A stretch of 64,000 nt of DNA from Lachnospiraceae bacterium (GTDB lineage: Bacteria > Bacillota > Clostridia > Lachnospirales > Lachnospiraceae). Position 1 is the stretch's first letter, and each line of letters starts with the position of its first letter. Under the pieces are notes generated by a model that saw only the letters and a list, made by a program, of their open reading frames with translations, was not told the origin of the DNA and ran no database searches. The position numbers were made by a program, and so were the translations under genes. Location: the NCBI GenBank assembly GCA_017482205.1, contig JAFUNK010000003.1:1-64000 (forward strand). Reading direction: 5' to 3'. Positions 43,494 through 52,607 of this stretch are shown piece by piece.

Positions 43494-45032
43494 ATGATTG
43501 CAAAAATAATTATGTTGATTTTGTTTTTTGGAAGCATGATTGCAGTAGGTTTATATTCCAGAAAGCATGCAACGAATGTAGATGATTTTGTATTGGGAGG
43601 CAGAGGCGTGGGCCCGTGGCTTACGGCCTTTGCTTACGGTACATCTTATTTTAGTGCGGTAGTATTTGTAGGATATGCAGGACAGTTTGGCTACAAATAC
43701 GGTTTGTCCGCCACATGGATTGGCTTGGGAAATGCGCTGATAGGCTCCCTTCTTGCATGGGTAATCTTAGGACGCAGAACCCGTATTATGAGCAAACACT
43801 TGAAAGCAAAAACCATGCCGGATTATTTCGGAAAAAGATATGACAGTAAAGCACTGCGTCTGGCAGCTTCTGCCATATCCTTTATTTTTCTGATTCCCTA
43901 TACCGCATCCGTATATAACGGTTTGTCACGTTTGTTTGAAATGGCATTTAATATTCCTTATGCAGTCTGTGTAATAGTTATGGCAGCACTGACCTGCGTA
44001 TATGTGATTTTAGGTGGTTATATGGCAACTGCCATCAACGATTTTATTCAAGGAATTATTATGCTCTTTGGTATTGTGGCAGTCATAGTGGCAGTATTAA
44101 ACGGGCAGGGTGGATTTATGGAAGCAGTATTTAAGCTTTCCGAAATTCCCAGTGATGTAGCGATAACCCAGGGGCAACAGGGAGCATTTGCTTCTTTCTT
44201 CGGACCTGACCCCCTAAACCTGTTGGGTGTAGTTATACTGACATCCCTAGGTACATGGGGACTTCCCCAGATGGTACATAAATTCTACGCTATCAAGGAC
44301 GAAAAGGCAGTAAAGACCGGAACGATTATCTCTACTATATTTGCAGTAGTAGTTTCCGGCGGCTGCTATTTCCTTGGCGGATTTGGCAGACTGTTTGATA
44401 CCGATGCAATCCGTAACGCAGAAGGCGGTATTATCTATGACGCAATTATCCCCACAATGTTAAATACGTTACCGGATATTTTAATCGGTATTGTAATTGT
44501 ATTGGTATTGTCCGCATCCATGTCTACTCTTTCTTCTTTGGTACTGACCTCCAGTTCTACACTGACACTGGATTTTATCAAAGGTACTGTGATTAAGAAA
44601 ATGAGTGACAAACAGCAGCTTTTATGGATGCGTGTTCTGTTAGTATTCTTTGTTGTAATTTCCGTTGTGCTGGCACTTGACCCGCCTACTTTTATTGCAC
44701 AGCTTATGGGTATTTCATGGGGTGCACTTGCCGGTGCATTTTTGGCACCGTTCCTTTACGGATTGTACTGGAAGGGTGTTACCAAAGCGGCTGTTTGGGC
44801 AAGTTTTATCACAGGCGTAGGTATTACCGTATTAAATATGTTTATTAAGTTTATTGCTTCTCCTATCAATGCAGGGGCAGCAGCCATGGTTGCCGGTCTG
44901 ATTGTAGTGCCGATAGTCAGTCTGATTACTCCTAAAATGAAAAAGGAGGATACCGATAAAATTTTTGCCTGTTATGAAGAAAAAGTAACGGTGGAAAAGA
45001 AATTGGTGCTGACCAAAGAAGAACAGGAATAG
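43494..45032 (+). CDS. Sodium:solute symporter family protein
   Basis: 512 residues, about thirteen membrane helices. SSS family blocks: VDDFVLGGRGVGPWLTAFAYGTSYFSAVVFVGYAG, TMPDYFGKRYDSKALRL, GYMATAINDFIQGIIMLFG, VLSASMSTLSSLVLTSSSTLTLDF. Resembles proline/solute PutP-type importers driven by Na+. Position 18 nt after the ACT gene suggests import of an aryl acid or an amino acid for the operon; substrate unproven. Confidence 0.93.
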   Translation: MIAKIIMLILFFGSMIAVGLYSRKHATNVDDFVLGGRGVGPWLTAFAYGTSYFSAVVFVGYAGQFGYKYGLSATWIGLGNALIGSLLAWVILGRRTRIMSKHLKAKTMPDYFGKRYDSKALRLAASAISFIFLIPYTASVYNGLSRLFEMAFNIPYAVCVIVMAALTCVYVILGGYMATAINDFIQGIIMLFGIVAVIVAVLNGQGGFMEAVFKLSEIPSDVAITQGQQGAFASFFGPDPLNLLGVVILTSLGTWGLPQMVHKFYAIKDEKAVKTGTIISTIFAVVVSGGCYFLGGFGRLFDTDAIRNAEGGIIYDAIIPTMLNTLPDILIGIVIVLVLSASMSTLSSLVLTSSSTLTLDFIKGTVIKKMSDKQQLLWMRVLLVFFVVISVVLALDPPTFIAQLMGISWGALAGAFLAPFLYGLYWKGVTKAAVWASFITGVGITVLNMFIKFIASPINAGAAAMVAGLIVVPIVSLITPKMKKEDTDKIFACYEEKVTVEKKLVLTKEEQE

Positions 45033-45081
45033 ATACTGACTGATATATGTAGAGCCGTATGACGGCAGAATGTGAGGAAAT

Positions 45082-46410
45082 ATGATTATTATCATTGTAG
45101 TCATATTAGGTTTTATAGGACTTTGTCTGTATGGCATACTGATGCCGAAGTTTATGGTAAAACAGGGAAGAATGGTAGATGCCAGAGTAATAAGCTGTGA
45201 AACAAAAATGGTGCAGCTGGGGGATGAAACAGGTTCCTATAATGAAGTAACCGTAGATTTTTACGGTATACACGGGGAAACCATCCAGAAAAAATTCAAA
45301 TCGGAAGAATATTATGAAGTGGGGGCAGTGCTGCGCTCCCGTTACATAGACAAAACAGACCGTTTTATGCCGGAAGCTGACAAAGATGTAAAAAATAACA
45401 GTGGTTTGTGGTTTGTCATAGGTTTTTTGGTGCTTTTGCTGATATTTATATTGAGTGTCTTTTTGTTGCAGGATGAAGACGGAGAACTGCCTGCCTGGTT
45501 TGGAATGGGCTTTGGTTACTTTATCAGCATTCTGTTTATGTTAGTGGGCGTTGGCGGAATCAAAAACAGTGTACGCCTAAAGAAAAACAGTCACAGGATG
45601 CAGGTGATTCCGGGGTATCTTGTGGATTATACGGTAAATCCAGGTGGAACGGATGACCCGGACACCTATCGGCCCATTTATGAATATGAAATGATGGGGA
45701 TTTGTTACCGGTATCAGGGTAAAGTATCGGGCAGTGGCAAAAAATACCGCACTATCGGACGTAAAGTACATATGTTGCGGGACTGTGAAACAGGAGAAGT
45801 GGTCTGCAAAGAAGATGAGAAGGCTGCCGGAAAAATACATTTGATATTTGGATTTGTAGGGCTAATCGTTTTCCTTATGCTTCTGGCAGGAAGTGCAGGC
45901 TTATTTAAAAATGCTGATACCACGGGAAATGTGAATGATAGAACGGATACAGAAAACGCAGGAAGTACAGGTCGGGGAGAGGATAGTACAGACAGTAGCC
46001 GGGATGAGTCCAAACTAATGGTATACATTATATATCCCGTGGGAGAAGAAAAATTCTCTTACAGTATAGAAATTACGGAGTCAGGTAAGGGAAGTATGAT
46101 ACTGTTTCCGTCCGTTACCGTCAGCGGGAAAGGTGTTGACCAATACATTGACTTTAAGGTATCCATATCCGATATTGTCAAAATAGGCAGGTGGATAGAA
46201 GAGGCGGATGTTGAAAATCTGGATCTGGAAAATGTGGATGATGCAGCAATGACCATTACCGTATATGTGACGGAAGGAAAGGAACAATACGATGGCAGAG
46301 GCACATTGGATATGCAACCCTACGGTGACCTGTACGAACTTCTTTCCGAGATAGTACCGGCAGAGGTATGGGATGAAATGCAGGAGAGAGAAACGACATA
46401 CTATAATTAG
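45082..46410 (+). CDS. Hypothetical membrane protein with DUF3592-like region
   Basis: 442 residues. An N-terminal helix, then a DUF3592-like domain (VDARVISCETKMVQLGDETGSYNEVTVDFYGIHGETIQKKF), two helices (about 113-133 and 143-163), a second similar region (QVIPGYLVDYTVNPGG...YRPIYEYEMMGICYRYQGKVSGSG), a further helix (about 256-276), a Ser/Thr/Asp linker and a C-terminal domain of about 120 residues. No known function. TGAGGAA precedes the ATG. It ends before the promoter of the rimP operon. Confidence 0.8.
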   Translation: MIIIIVVILGFIGLCLYGILMPKFMVKQGRMVDARVISCETKMVQLGDETGSYNEVTVDFYGIHGETIQKKFKSEEYYEVGAVLRSRYIDKTDRFMPEADKDVKNNSGLWFVIGFLVLLLIFILSVFLLQDEDGELPAWFGMGFGYFISILFMLVGVGGIKNSVRLKKNSHRMQVIPGYLVDYTVNPGGTDDPDTYRPIYEYEMMGICYRYQGKVSGSGKKYRTIGRKVHMLRDCETGEVVCKEDEKAAGKIHLIFGFVGLIVFLMLLAGSAGLFKNADTTGNVNDRTDTENAGSTGRGEDSTDSSRDESKLMVYIIYPVGEEKFSYSIEITESGKGSMILFPSVTVSGKGVDQYIDFKVSISDIVKIGRWIEEADVENLDLENVDDAAMTITVYVTEGKEQYDGRGTLDMQPYGDLYELLSEIVPAEVWDEMQERETTYYN

Positions 46411-46493
46411 ACTTAGTGGGGCTGCTAACTATTCCTATAACTGAAAAATACCGGAAAAAGTACAGTTTTATGGTTCTTTTTTGAAAAATACAG

Positions 46494-46575
46494 TTGACAT
46501 TTAAAAAGAACAGGTATACACTGACTATAGTTGAATACTGTTAATAATCAAAGAGTGGAACGCGTTCCACTCTTT
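46494..46575 (+). promoter_or_regulatory. Promoter-like sequence and perfect 26-bp palindrome before rimP
   Basis: TTGACA (46494-46499) is consensus; TATACA (46515-46520) is a plausible -10 with a short 15-nt spacer. About 30 bp later a perfect 26-bp palindrome (46550-46575, half AAAGAGTGGAACG) is followed by a T-rich stretch. It may be a terminator or attenuator in the leader of the nusA operon, which is autoregulated in many bacteria. About 105 bp of leader remain before rimP. Confidence 0.55.
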
Positions 46576-46680
46576 ATTCTTTGCAAAAGGCACTGATATG
46601 ACTGTATCCGACGTAGGAATTTATTAAGTGAAATTCCACAATAAACTTACAACTAAATACAGAAAGGAACAGGTGAGTAC

Positions 46681-47145
46681 ATGTCTAAAAGAGACACATA
46701 CGAATCCAAAACGGAAGCATTGCTTCTGCCCATTGCCGAAGCTAACGGCGTGGAAATTTATGACGTGGAATACGTCAAAGAAGGTGCGGACTGGTACTTG
46801 AGAGCTTACATTGACAAAGCAGAGGGTGTAAACATTAACGACTGTGAAAACGTAAGCCGTGCCTTATCGGATGCACTGGACAAAGAAGACTTTATTGAAG
46901 ATGCCTATATTTTAGAGGTTTCCAGTCCGGGACTTGGCAGAACCTTAAAAAAGGATAAGCACTTAGAAAAAAGTCTGGGTTGTCAGGTAGAAGTAAAGAC
47001 CTACAAGCCCATTGACAAATGTAAAGAATTTGAAGGTGAATTAAAGGCTTATGATGCGGAGACTATAACCGTGGAAACAGAAAACGGCGAAATGGTATTT
47101 GCAAAAAGTGATGTAGCATTAATCAGATTGGCATTTGATTTTTAA
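46681..47145 (+). CDS. rimP: Ribosome maturation factor RimP
   Basis: 154 residues: GVEIYDVEYVKEGADWYLRAYIDKAEGVNINDCENVSRALSDALD, then YILEVSSPGLGRTLKKDKHL. Needed for 30S subunit maturation. AGAAAGGAACAGG precedes the ATG. First gene of the rimP-nusA-infB operon typical of Firmicutes. Confidence 0.96.
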   Translation: MSKRDTYESKTEALLLPIAEANGVEIYDVEYVKEGADWYLRAYIDKAEGVNINDCENVSRALSDALDKEDFIEDAYILEVSSPGLGRTLKKDKHLEKSLGCQVEVKTYKPIDKCKEFEGELKAYDAETITVETENGEMVFAKSDVALIRLAFDF

Positions 47146-47188
47146 CTATAATTAAGAACTGCCATAAACGGTACAAGTTGTACAAAGC

Positions 47189-47242
47189 GAATCCGACAGA
47201 TGGCAATTGACCGCAACCGGTACGATAGGTGCAGACGGATTC
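47189..47242 (+). other. Inverted repeats in the rimP-nusA spacer
   Basis: The 140-bp gap is long for this operon. GAATCCG (47189-47195) and CGGATTC (47236-47242) can close a stem around a smaller GTACA-AGT-TGTAC motif just upstream and AACCGGT inside. There is no T run, so it is possibly an RNA structure affecting nusA expression or processing. Confidence 0.35.
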
Positions 47243-47285
47243 TTTATCAGATAGAAATAAAAAACAAACAGGAGGATAACGGAAA

Positions 47286-48449
47286 ATGAATAAGGAATTA
47301 ATGGAAGCATTAGACATTTTAGAGAAGGAGAAAGAAATCAGCAAAGAGACTTTGTTTGAAGCAATTGAAAACTCTCTGGTAACCGCCTGCAAGAACCACT
47401 TTGGCAAAGCAGACAATATCAAAGTAGAAATCAACAGAGAAACCTGCGATTTCTTATGCTATGCAGAAAAAGAAGTAGTAGAAACCAAGGATGATGTAGA
47501 AGATGATTGCTTACAGATTGCTTTGGAGGATGCAAAGGCAGTATCCAAGAAAGCAAAGGTTGGCGATATTTTAAACGTAGAAATCAAGTCCAAGGAATTC
47601 GGACGTATCGCTACCATGAACGCTAAAAACGTAATTTTACAGAAAATCAGAGAAGAAGAAAGAAGCGTTATTTACAACCAGTACTACGAAAAAGAAAAAG
47701 ACGTGGTAACCGGTGTAGTACAGCGTTATGTAGGACGTAATATCAGCATTAACTTAGGTAAGGCAGATGCTATGCTTGCAGAAAGCGAGCAGGTAAAGGG
47801 TGAAGTATTCAAGCCCACCGAAAGAATTAAAGTATACATTCTGGAAGTAAAGAACACCCCTAAGGGACCCCGCATCAATGTAAGCCGCACACATCCGGAG
47901 CTGGTTAAGAGATTATTCGAATCTGAAGTAACCGAAATCAAAGACGGTACCGTAGAAATTAAGAGCATTGCCCGTGAAGCAGGCAGCCGTACCAAGATTG
48001 CAGTATGGAGCAACAACCCCAATGTAGATGCGGTAGGTGCATGTGTAGGTATGAACGGTGCCAGAGTAAATGCGATTGTAGAAGAACTGCGCGGCGAAAA
48101 GATTGATATCGTAAACTGGGATGAGAACCCCGGTAACCTGATTCAGAATGCATTGTCTCCTGCAAAGATTGTAGCAGTATTTGCAGATCCTGATGAAAAG
48201 ACCGCAAAGGTAGTTGTACCTGACTATCAGTTATCCTTAGCAATCGGTAAGGAAGGTCAGAACGCAAGACTGGCAGCAAGACTGACAGGATACAAGATTG
48301 ATATCAAGTCCGAAACCCAGGCGAAGGATGCACCCGGATTCCGTTACGAAGACTACATGGACGAATATGATGAGTATGATGATGAAGAATATGTAGAAGA
48401 AGGATACGAAGAATCCGACGCGGAGGCTTTTGATATCGAAAATGAATAA
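47286..48449 (+). CDS. nusA: Transcription termination/antitermination factor NusA
   Basis: 387 residues: N-terminal polymerase-binding domain (NKELMEALDILEKEKEISKETLFEAIENSLVTACK), S1 domain (VTGVVQRYVGRNISINLGKADAML), and KH domains (GSRTKIAVWSNNPNVDAVGACVGMNGARV, LAIGKEGQNARLAARLTGYKIDIKSE). The C-terminal 35 residues are very acidic, as is common in Firmicutes NusA which lacks the gamma-proteobacterial repeats. AGGAGG precedes the start. Confidence 0.97.
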   Translation: MNKELMEALDILEKEKEISKETLFEAIENSLVTACKNHFGKADNIKVEINRETCDFLCYAEKEVVETKDDVEDDCLQIALEDAKAVSKKAKVGDILNVEIKSKEFGRIATMNAKNVILQKIREEERSVIYNQYYEKEKDVVTGVVQRYVGRNISINLGKADAMLAESEQVKGEVFKPTERIKVYILEVKNTPKGPRINVSRTHPELVKRLFESEVTEIKDGTVEIKSIAREAGSRTKIAVWSNNPNVDAVGACVGMNGARVNAIVEELRGEKIDIVNWDENPGNLIQNALSPAKIVAVFADPDEKTAKVVVPDYQLSLAIGKEGQNARLAARLTGYKIDIKSETQAKDAPGFRYEDYMDEYDEYDDEEYVEEGYEESDAEAFDIENE

Positions 48450-48714
48450 GAAAATTCCTTTAAGACAGTGTATCGGCTGTGGGGAGATGAAAAGCAAAAA
48501 AGAAATGATGCGTATTTTAAAAACCCCTGAAGGCCCCATTGTTTTAGATATAACAGGTAAAAAGAACGGAAGAGGCGCATACCTTTGTATGAGTGCCGAT
48601 TGTCTGAAAAAGGCAAGAAAGAATAAGGGACTGGAACGTTCCTTCAAAATGAGTATTCCGGATGAGGTATACGAGGAACTGGAAAAGGAGTTTGGTGAGC
48701 TTGCAGCAGAATAA
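48442..48714 (+). CDS. ylxR: YlxR family RNA-binding protein
   Basis: 90 residues beginning MNKKIPLRQCIGCGEMKSKKEMMRI and continuing with NGRGAYLCMSADCLKKA, the YlxR signature. Start at ATG 48442 overlaps the nusA stop, so translation is probably coupled. Cytoplasmic RNA-binding protein of the nusA-infB operon. Confidence 0.94.
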   Translation: MNKKIPLRQCIGCGEMKSKKEMMRILKTPEGPIVLDITGKKNGRGAYLCMSADCLKKARKNKGLERSFKMSIPDEVYEELEKEFGELAAE

Positions 48715-49015
48715 AATATATTCCCTGATAGGGTTGGCGGCGAGAGGCCGTAATGTAGTAAGCGGTGAATTTCAAACCGAAACCGCAATAAAGAGTAATA
48801 CGGCAGAATTGGTTATTGTGGCAGAGGATGCATCGAACAACACCAAAAAGCTTTTCAGAGATAAGTGCTCGTTTTACGAAGTTCCCATTTATACATATGG
48901 GACGAAAGAAGAATTGGGTCATGCCATAGGAAAGGTGCCGCGGGCTTCGATTGCTCTTACAGACGCGGGGCTGGCGGAGGCCGTAAAGAAACATCTGGAA
49001 GCATTGGAAAATTAG
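48701..49015 (+). CDS. ylxQ: YlxQ-like L7Ae family RNA-binding protein
   Basis: About 104 residues: NKIYSLIGLAARGRNVVSGEFQTETAIKSNTAELVIVAEDASNNTKKLFRDKCSFYEVPIY, the L7Ae-type kink-turn-binding fold. AAAGGAG at 48684-48690 favours the TTG at 48701 (spacing 10) or the GTG at 48695 (spacing 4). It overlaps the ylxR end and precedes infB by 15 nt. Confidence 0.9.
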   Translation: MQQNKIYSLIGLAARGRNVVSGEFQTETAIKSNTAELVIVAEDASNNTKKLFRDKCSFYEVPIYTYGTKEELGHAIGKVPRASIALTDAGLAEAVKKHLEALEN

Positions 49016-49030
49016 GAGGTAGTAACAAGC

Positions 49031-51973
49031 ATGGCGAAAATAAAAGTACATGAACTTGCAAAAGAATTAGATAAACAAAGTAAAGAAATCATAGCGTTTC
49101 TGCAGGAAAAAGGCATTGAGGCAAAAGCAGCACAGAGCACCATTGAAGATGATGCAGTGGCTATGGTAAGAAGTCATTTCGGCGGAAAAACCGCAGAGAA
49201 AGCAGTAAAATCAGAATCTGCTGTGCCTGCACAGACAGACAAAGCAGAAGTTGTCGAACAAGAAAGTAAAACAGATAATACCGCTGCACAGGCTGCTGGT
49301 GGGGAGGATGCACCCAAGAAGAAAAAGAAAATTATTTTTGTAAGCAATCCCCAGAACTCCAGAGCACCCGGACAGCAGGGCAACAGACCTCAGGGCGGAA
49401 ACAATAATCCCAACCGAAATCAACAGGGTAACAGACCTGCACAGGGAAGTCGTCCTGCACAGAATGTAAGACCCGGACAGAATGCACCGGTCAGACCTAT
49501 TAAACCGCTGACGCCGCCTTCTCCTACACCCAGTGTACAGATGGTGCCGCCGCCACAGCCTCAGAAGAGTCAGAATAGTGCTGCGGCAGCTGCACAGAAG
49601 GAAACAGTGCAGAATGCACCCGTACAGACAGCACCTGTACAGGTAAGTACCCCTGTAAGAACAGAAAATAATCAGAATAGAAGCGAAGCACAGGGCAGCA
49701 GACCTCAGAATGGTCAGAACAGACCGCAGGGAGGACAGGGAAATGGACAGAACAGAACCCAGAACGGTCAAAACAGACAGGGAGGAGAAAGACCTTCCTA
49801 TGGTAACAGAGAAAATGGAGGAAATCGCGATAACAGAGGCGAAAGAACTCAGGGCCAGAGACAGGATAGAAGACCTGATGGTAATGGCAGAACGAATTCT
49901 TTCGGTAATCAGGGCGGTTTCCGCAATAACAATGCTTCTGCATCTGGCGAAAGGAATTTCGGCGGTAACGGCCGCGATAACAGAGGCAATGGCGGACAGA
50001 GAGATAACTTCAGAAAGCCGGGACAGGGCAAAGGCTTTGTGGCAGAAGCTCCCATTAAAGAGGCTGAAAAGCACAGAGACGAAGAAAAACGTCGTATCAG
50101 TCAGGAAAAAGATAAACGTTCCAAAAAGGACTTCATGTACGAAGAGGAAGATGCACAGGTAAAGAACAAGCCCGGCAGATTCATCAAACCGGAAAAGAAA
50201 AAAGAAGTAGTGGAAGAAGTTATCAAAGTCATCGTATTGCCTGAGACCATTACTATTAAGGATTTGGCAGACAAGATGAAAATGCAGCCTTCCGCTATCG
50301 TAAAGAAACTCTTTATGGAAGGTAAGATTGTAACCTTAAATCAGGAAATTTCTTACGAGGAAGCTGAAAATATTGCAATGGAATATGAAATCCTTTGCGA
50401 AAAAGAAGTAAAGGTAGATGTCATCGAAGAACTTCTGAAAGAAGATGAGGAAGAAACTGAAAACTTAGAAGACAGACCTCCTGTAATCTGTGTTATGGGT
50501 CATGTTGACCACGGTAAAACTTCCTTGCTTGATGCAATCAGAAAGACCAATGTAACCGATAGAGAAGCAGGCGGTATTACCCAGCATATCGGTGCATATA
50601 CCGTATCCGTAGGTGGCAGAAAGATTACTTTCTTAGATACTCCCGGACACGAAGCATTTACCGCTATGCGTATGCGTGGCGCAAACTCTACCGATATCGC
50701 AATCTTGGTAGTTGCGGCAGACGACGGTGTAATGCCTCAGACTATCGAAGCAATCAACCATGCAAAGGCAGCAGGCATTGAAATTGTAGTAGCAGTCAAT
50801 AAGATTGATAAGCCCAGTGCCAATATTGACCGCGTAAAGCAGGAATTGACAGAGTACGAACTGATTTCTGTAGATTGGGGCGGAAGCACTGAATTTGTAC
50901 CCGTATCCGCAAAATCCGGTGAAGGTATTGAAGATTTGTTAGAAACAATTCTGTTAACAGCAGATATTCTGGAACTGAAAGCAAATCCCAACAGACGTGC
51001 AAGAGGTCTGGTAATCGAAGCTGAGTTGGATAAGGGACGCGGTCCGGTAGCAACCGTACTGGTGCAGAAGGGTACTCTGCATGTAGGTGACTTTATTTCC
51101 GCAGGTGCAAGCCACGGTAAAGTACGTGCCATGATTGATGATAAGGGCAGAAGAGTAAAAGAAGCAGGTCCTTCCACACCTGTAGAAATCTTAGGTTTAA
51201 GTGATGTACCCAGCGCGGGTGAAGTATTTATTGCACATGAAAACGATAAGACTGCAAAATCCTTTGCAGAAACCTATCAGGCACAGAATAAAGAAAAGAA
51301 ACTGGAAGAAACTAAGAGTAAGATGTCTCTGGATGACTTGTTCTCCCAGATTCAGGAAGGCAATTTGAAAGAGCTGAACCTGATTGTCAAAGCAGACGTA
51401 CAGGGTAGTGTAGAAGCAGTTAAGCAGAGCCTGATGAAGCTTTCCAACGAAGAAGTTGTGGTAAAATGTATCCACGGCGGCGTAGGTGCCATTAACGAAT
51501 CCGACGTTATGTTAGCGGGTGCATCCTCTGCAATTATCATCGGTTTTAATGTAAGAACCGATGCTACTGCAAAGGCAACTGCTGAAAGAGAAGGCGTGGA
51601 TATCCGTCTGTACAAGGTTATCTATCAGGCAATCGAAGACATCGAAGCAGCTATGAAGGGTATGTTAGACCCTGTATTCGAAGAAAAAGTTATCGGTCAC
51701 GCAGAAGTCCGCCAGATCTTTAAGGCTTCCGCAGTTGGTAACATTGCAGGTTCTTATGTGCTGGATGGTATGTTCCAGAGAAACTGCAAGGTGCGTATCA
51801 CCAGAGAAGGCAATCAGATTTTCGAAGGCGAGTTAGCTTCCTTAAAGCGTTTCAAGGACGATGTAAAAGAAGTAAAAGCAGGCTTCGAATGTGGTCTGGT
51901 ATTTGAAGGTTTCGACCAGATGCAGGAGTTCGATATCGTAGAAGCGTATATCATGGTTGAAGTACCGAGATAA
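49031..51973 (+). CDS. infB: Translation initiation factor IF-2
   Basis: 980 residues. IF2 N-terminal domain ([25 protein letters not shown]), then a long low-complexity linker rich in Gln, Asn, Gly, Arg and Pro (about 90-370), a second N-domain ([23 protein letters not shown]), the GTPase domain ([12 protein letters not shown] about 490, [14 protein letters not shown]) and the C-terminal fMet-tRNA-binding domains. The linker is one of the longer ones for Firmicutes and has many GQN/NRPQGG repeats. Brings initiator tRNA to the 30S subunit. Confidence 0.98.
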   Translation: MAKIKVHELAKELDKQSKEIIAFLQEKGIEAKAAQSTIEDDAVAMVRSHFGGKTAEKAVKSESAVPAQTDKAEVVEQESKTDNTAAQAAGGEDAPKKKKKIIFVSNPQNSRAPGQQGNRPQGGNNNPNRNQQGNRPAQGSRPAQNVRPGQNAPVRPIKPLTPPSPTPSVQMVPPPQPQKSQNSAAAAAQKETVQNAPVQTAPVQVSTPVRTENNQNRSEAQGSRPQNGQNRPQGGQGNGQNRTQNGQNRQGGERPSYGNRENGGNRDNRGERTQGQRQDRRPDGNGRTNSFGNQGGFRNNNASASGERNFGGNGRDNRGNGGQRDNFRKPGQGKGFVAEAPIKEAEKHRDEEKRRISQEKDKRSKKDFMYEEEDAQVKNKPGRFIKPEKKKEVVEEVIKVIVLPETITIKDLADKMKMQPSAIVKKLFMEGKIVTLNQEISYEEAENIAMEYEILCEKEVKVDVIEELLKEDEEETENLEDRPPVICVMGHVDHGKTSLLDAIRKTNVTDREAGGITQHIGAYTVSVGGRKITFLDTPGHEAFTAMRMRGANSTDIAILVVAADDGVMPQTIEAINHAKAAGIEIVVAVNKIDKPSANIDRVKQELTEYELISVDWGGSTEFVPVSAKSGEGIEDLLETILLTADILELKANPNRRARGLVIEAELDKGRGPVATVLVQKGTLHVGDFISAGASHGKVRAMIDDKGRRVKEAGPSTPVEILGLSDVPSAGEVFIAHENDKTAKSFAETYQAQNKEKKLEETKSKMSLDDLFSQIQEGNLKELNLIVKADVQGSVEAVKQSLMKLSNEEVVVKCIHGGVGAINESDVMLAGASSAIIIGFNVRTDATAKATAEREGVDIRLYKVIYQAIEDIEAAMKGMLDPVFEEKVIGHAEVRQIFKASAVGNIAGSYVLDGMFQRNCKVRITREGNQIFEGELASLKRFKDDVKEVKAGFECGLVFEGFDQMQEFDIVEAYIMVEVPR

Positions 51974-52006
51974 ATGAGGAGCGGTTTTCCAAAATGATTT
52001 CTTTTC

Positions 52007-52111
52007 GCAAGCTGATTTTGCCAAGCACTTTGGTGAGCCTCAATACGTCAATCGTGTTCGCCAATGGGCTTCACGATTTTGAGTCTCACCGCCGTGGCAA
52101 AAAAGGCTTGC
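52007..52111 (+). other. Strongly folded intergenic element between infB and rbfA
   Basis: Four nested perfect arms: GCAAGC (52007) with GCTTGC (52106); TTTTGCCA (52016) with TGGCAAAA (52095); GGTGAG (52032) with CTCACC (52085); AATCGTG (52050) with CACGATT (52072). Together they fold 105 nt into one long hairpin with internal loops. There is no T run after it and no coding frame. The 235-bp gap here is large for this normally tight operon. It may be an mRNA processing or stability element or a mobile palindromic insertion. Confidence 0.55.
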
Positions 52112-52208
52112 TGCAAGAAATATTTTGGGAAAACAAGTCCCCACTTATCTTCGGTGGAAGATGTAGTGCCTGAGAGAAATGTGAAAGCATTTTTCGGAAA
52201 GGGAAAAG

Positions 52209-52583
52209 ATGAGAAAAAATAGTGTAAAAAGTACCCGTATCAATGGTGAGGTACAGCGTGTACTGGCGGAGATTATCCGAGGAGACATTAAGGATCCCCG
52301 TATCAGTCCCCTGACCAGTGTAGTGGCTGTGGAGGTAGCACCTGATTTAAAGACATGTAAGGCTTATATCAGCGTGCTTGGCGATGAAAAGGCAAGACAG
52401 GATACCTACAAGGGCTTAAAGAGTGCAGAGGGGTATATCAAAAACCAGCTTGCCAGAATTATCAATCTGCGTAACACACCCGAAATTACCTTTGTAATGG
52501 ATCAGTCCATTGAATACGGTGTCAATATGTCAAGAAAGATTGATGAAGTAATAGGACAAATGCCCGAACGAAACGAAGAATAA
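52209..52583 (+). CDS. rbfA: Ribosome-binding factor A
   Basis: 124 residues: RINGEVQRVLAEIIRGDIKDPRISPLTSVVAVEVAPDLKTCKAYISVLGDEKARQ, the RbfA KH-like fold; the C-terminal IEYGVNMSRKIDEV completes it. Acts in late 30S maturation. AAAGGGAAAAG precedes the ATG. Confidence 0.97.
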   Translation: MRKNSVKSTRINGEVQRVLAEIIRGDIKDPRISPLTSVVAVEVAPDLKTCKAYISVLGDEKARQDTYKGLKSAEGYIKNQLARIINLRNTPEITFVMDQSIEYGVNMSRKIDEVIGQMPERNEE

Positions 52584-52607
52584 AACGGGCAGAAAGGCAG
52601 GATAAAT

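Noticed and set aside
49211-50162. Long open frames overlapping the infB linker on both strands
   Set aside because: They result from the low-complexity Gln/Asn/Gly/Arg codons of the IF-2 linker; infB accounts for the region fully.
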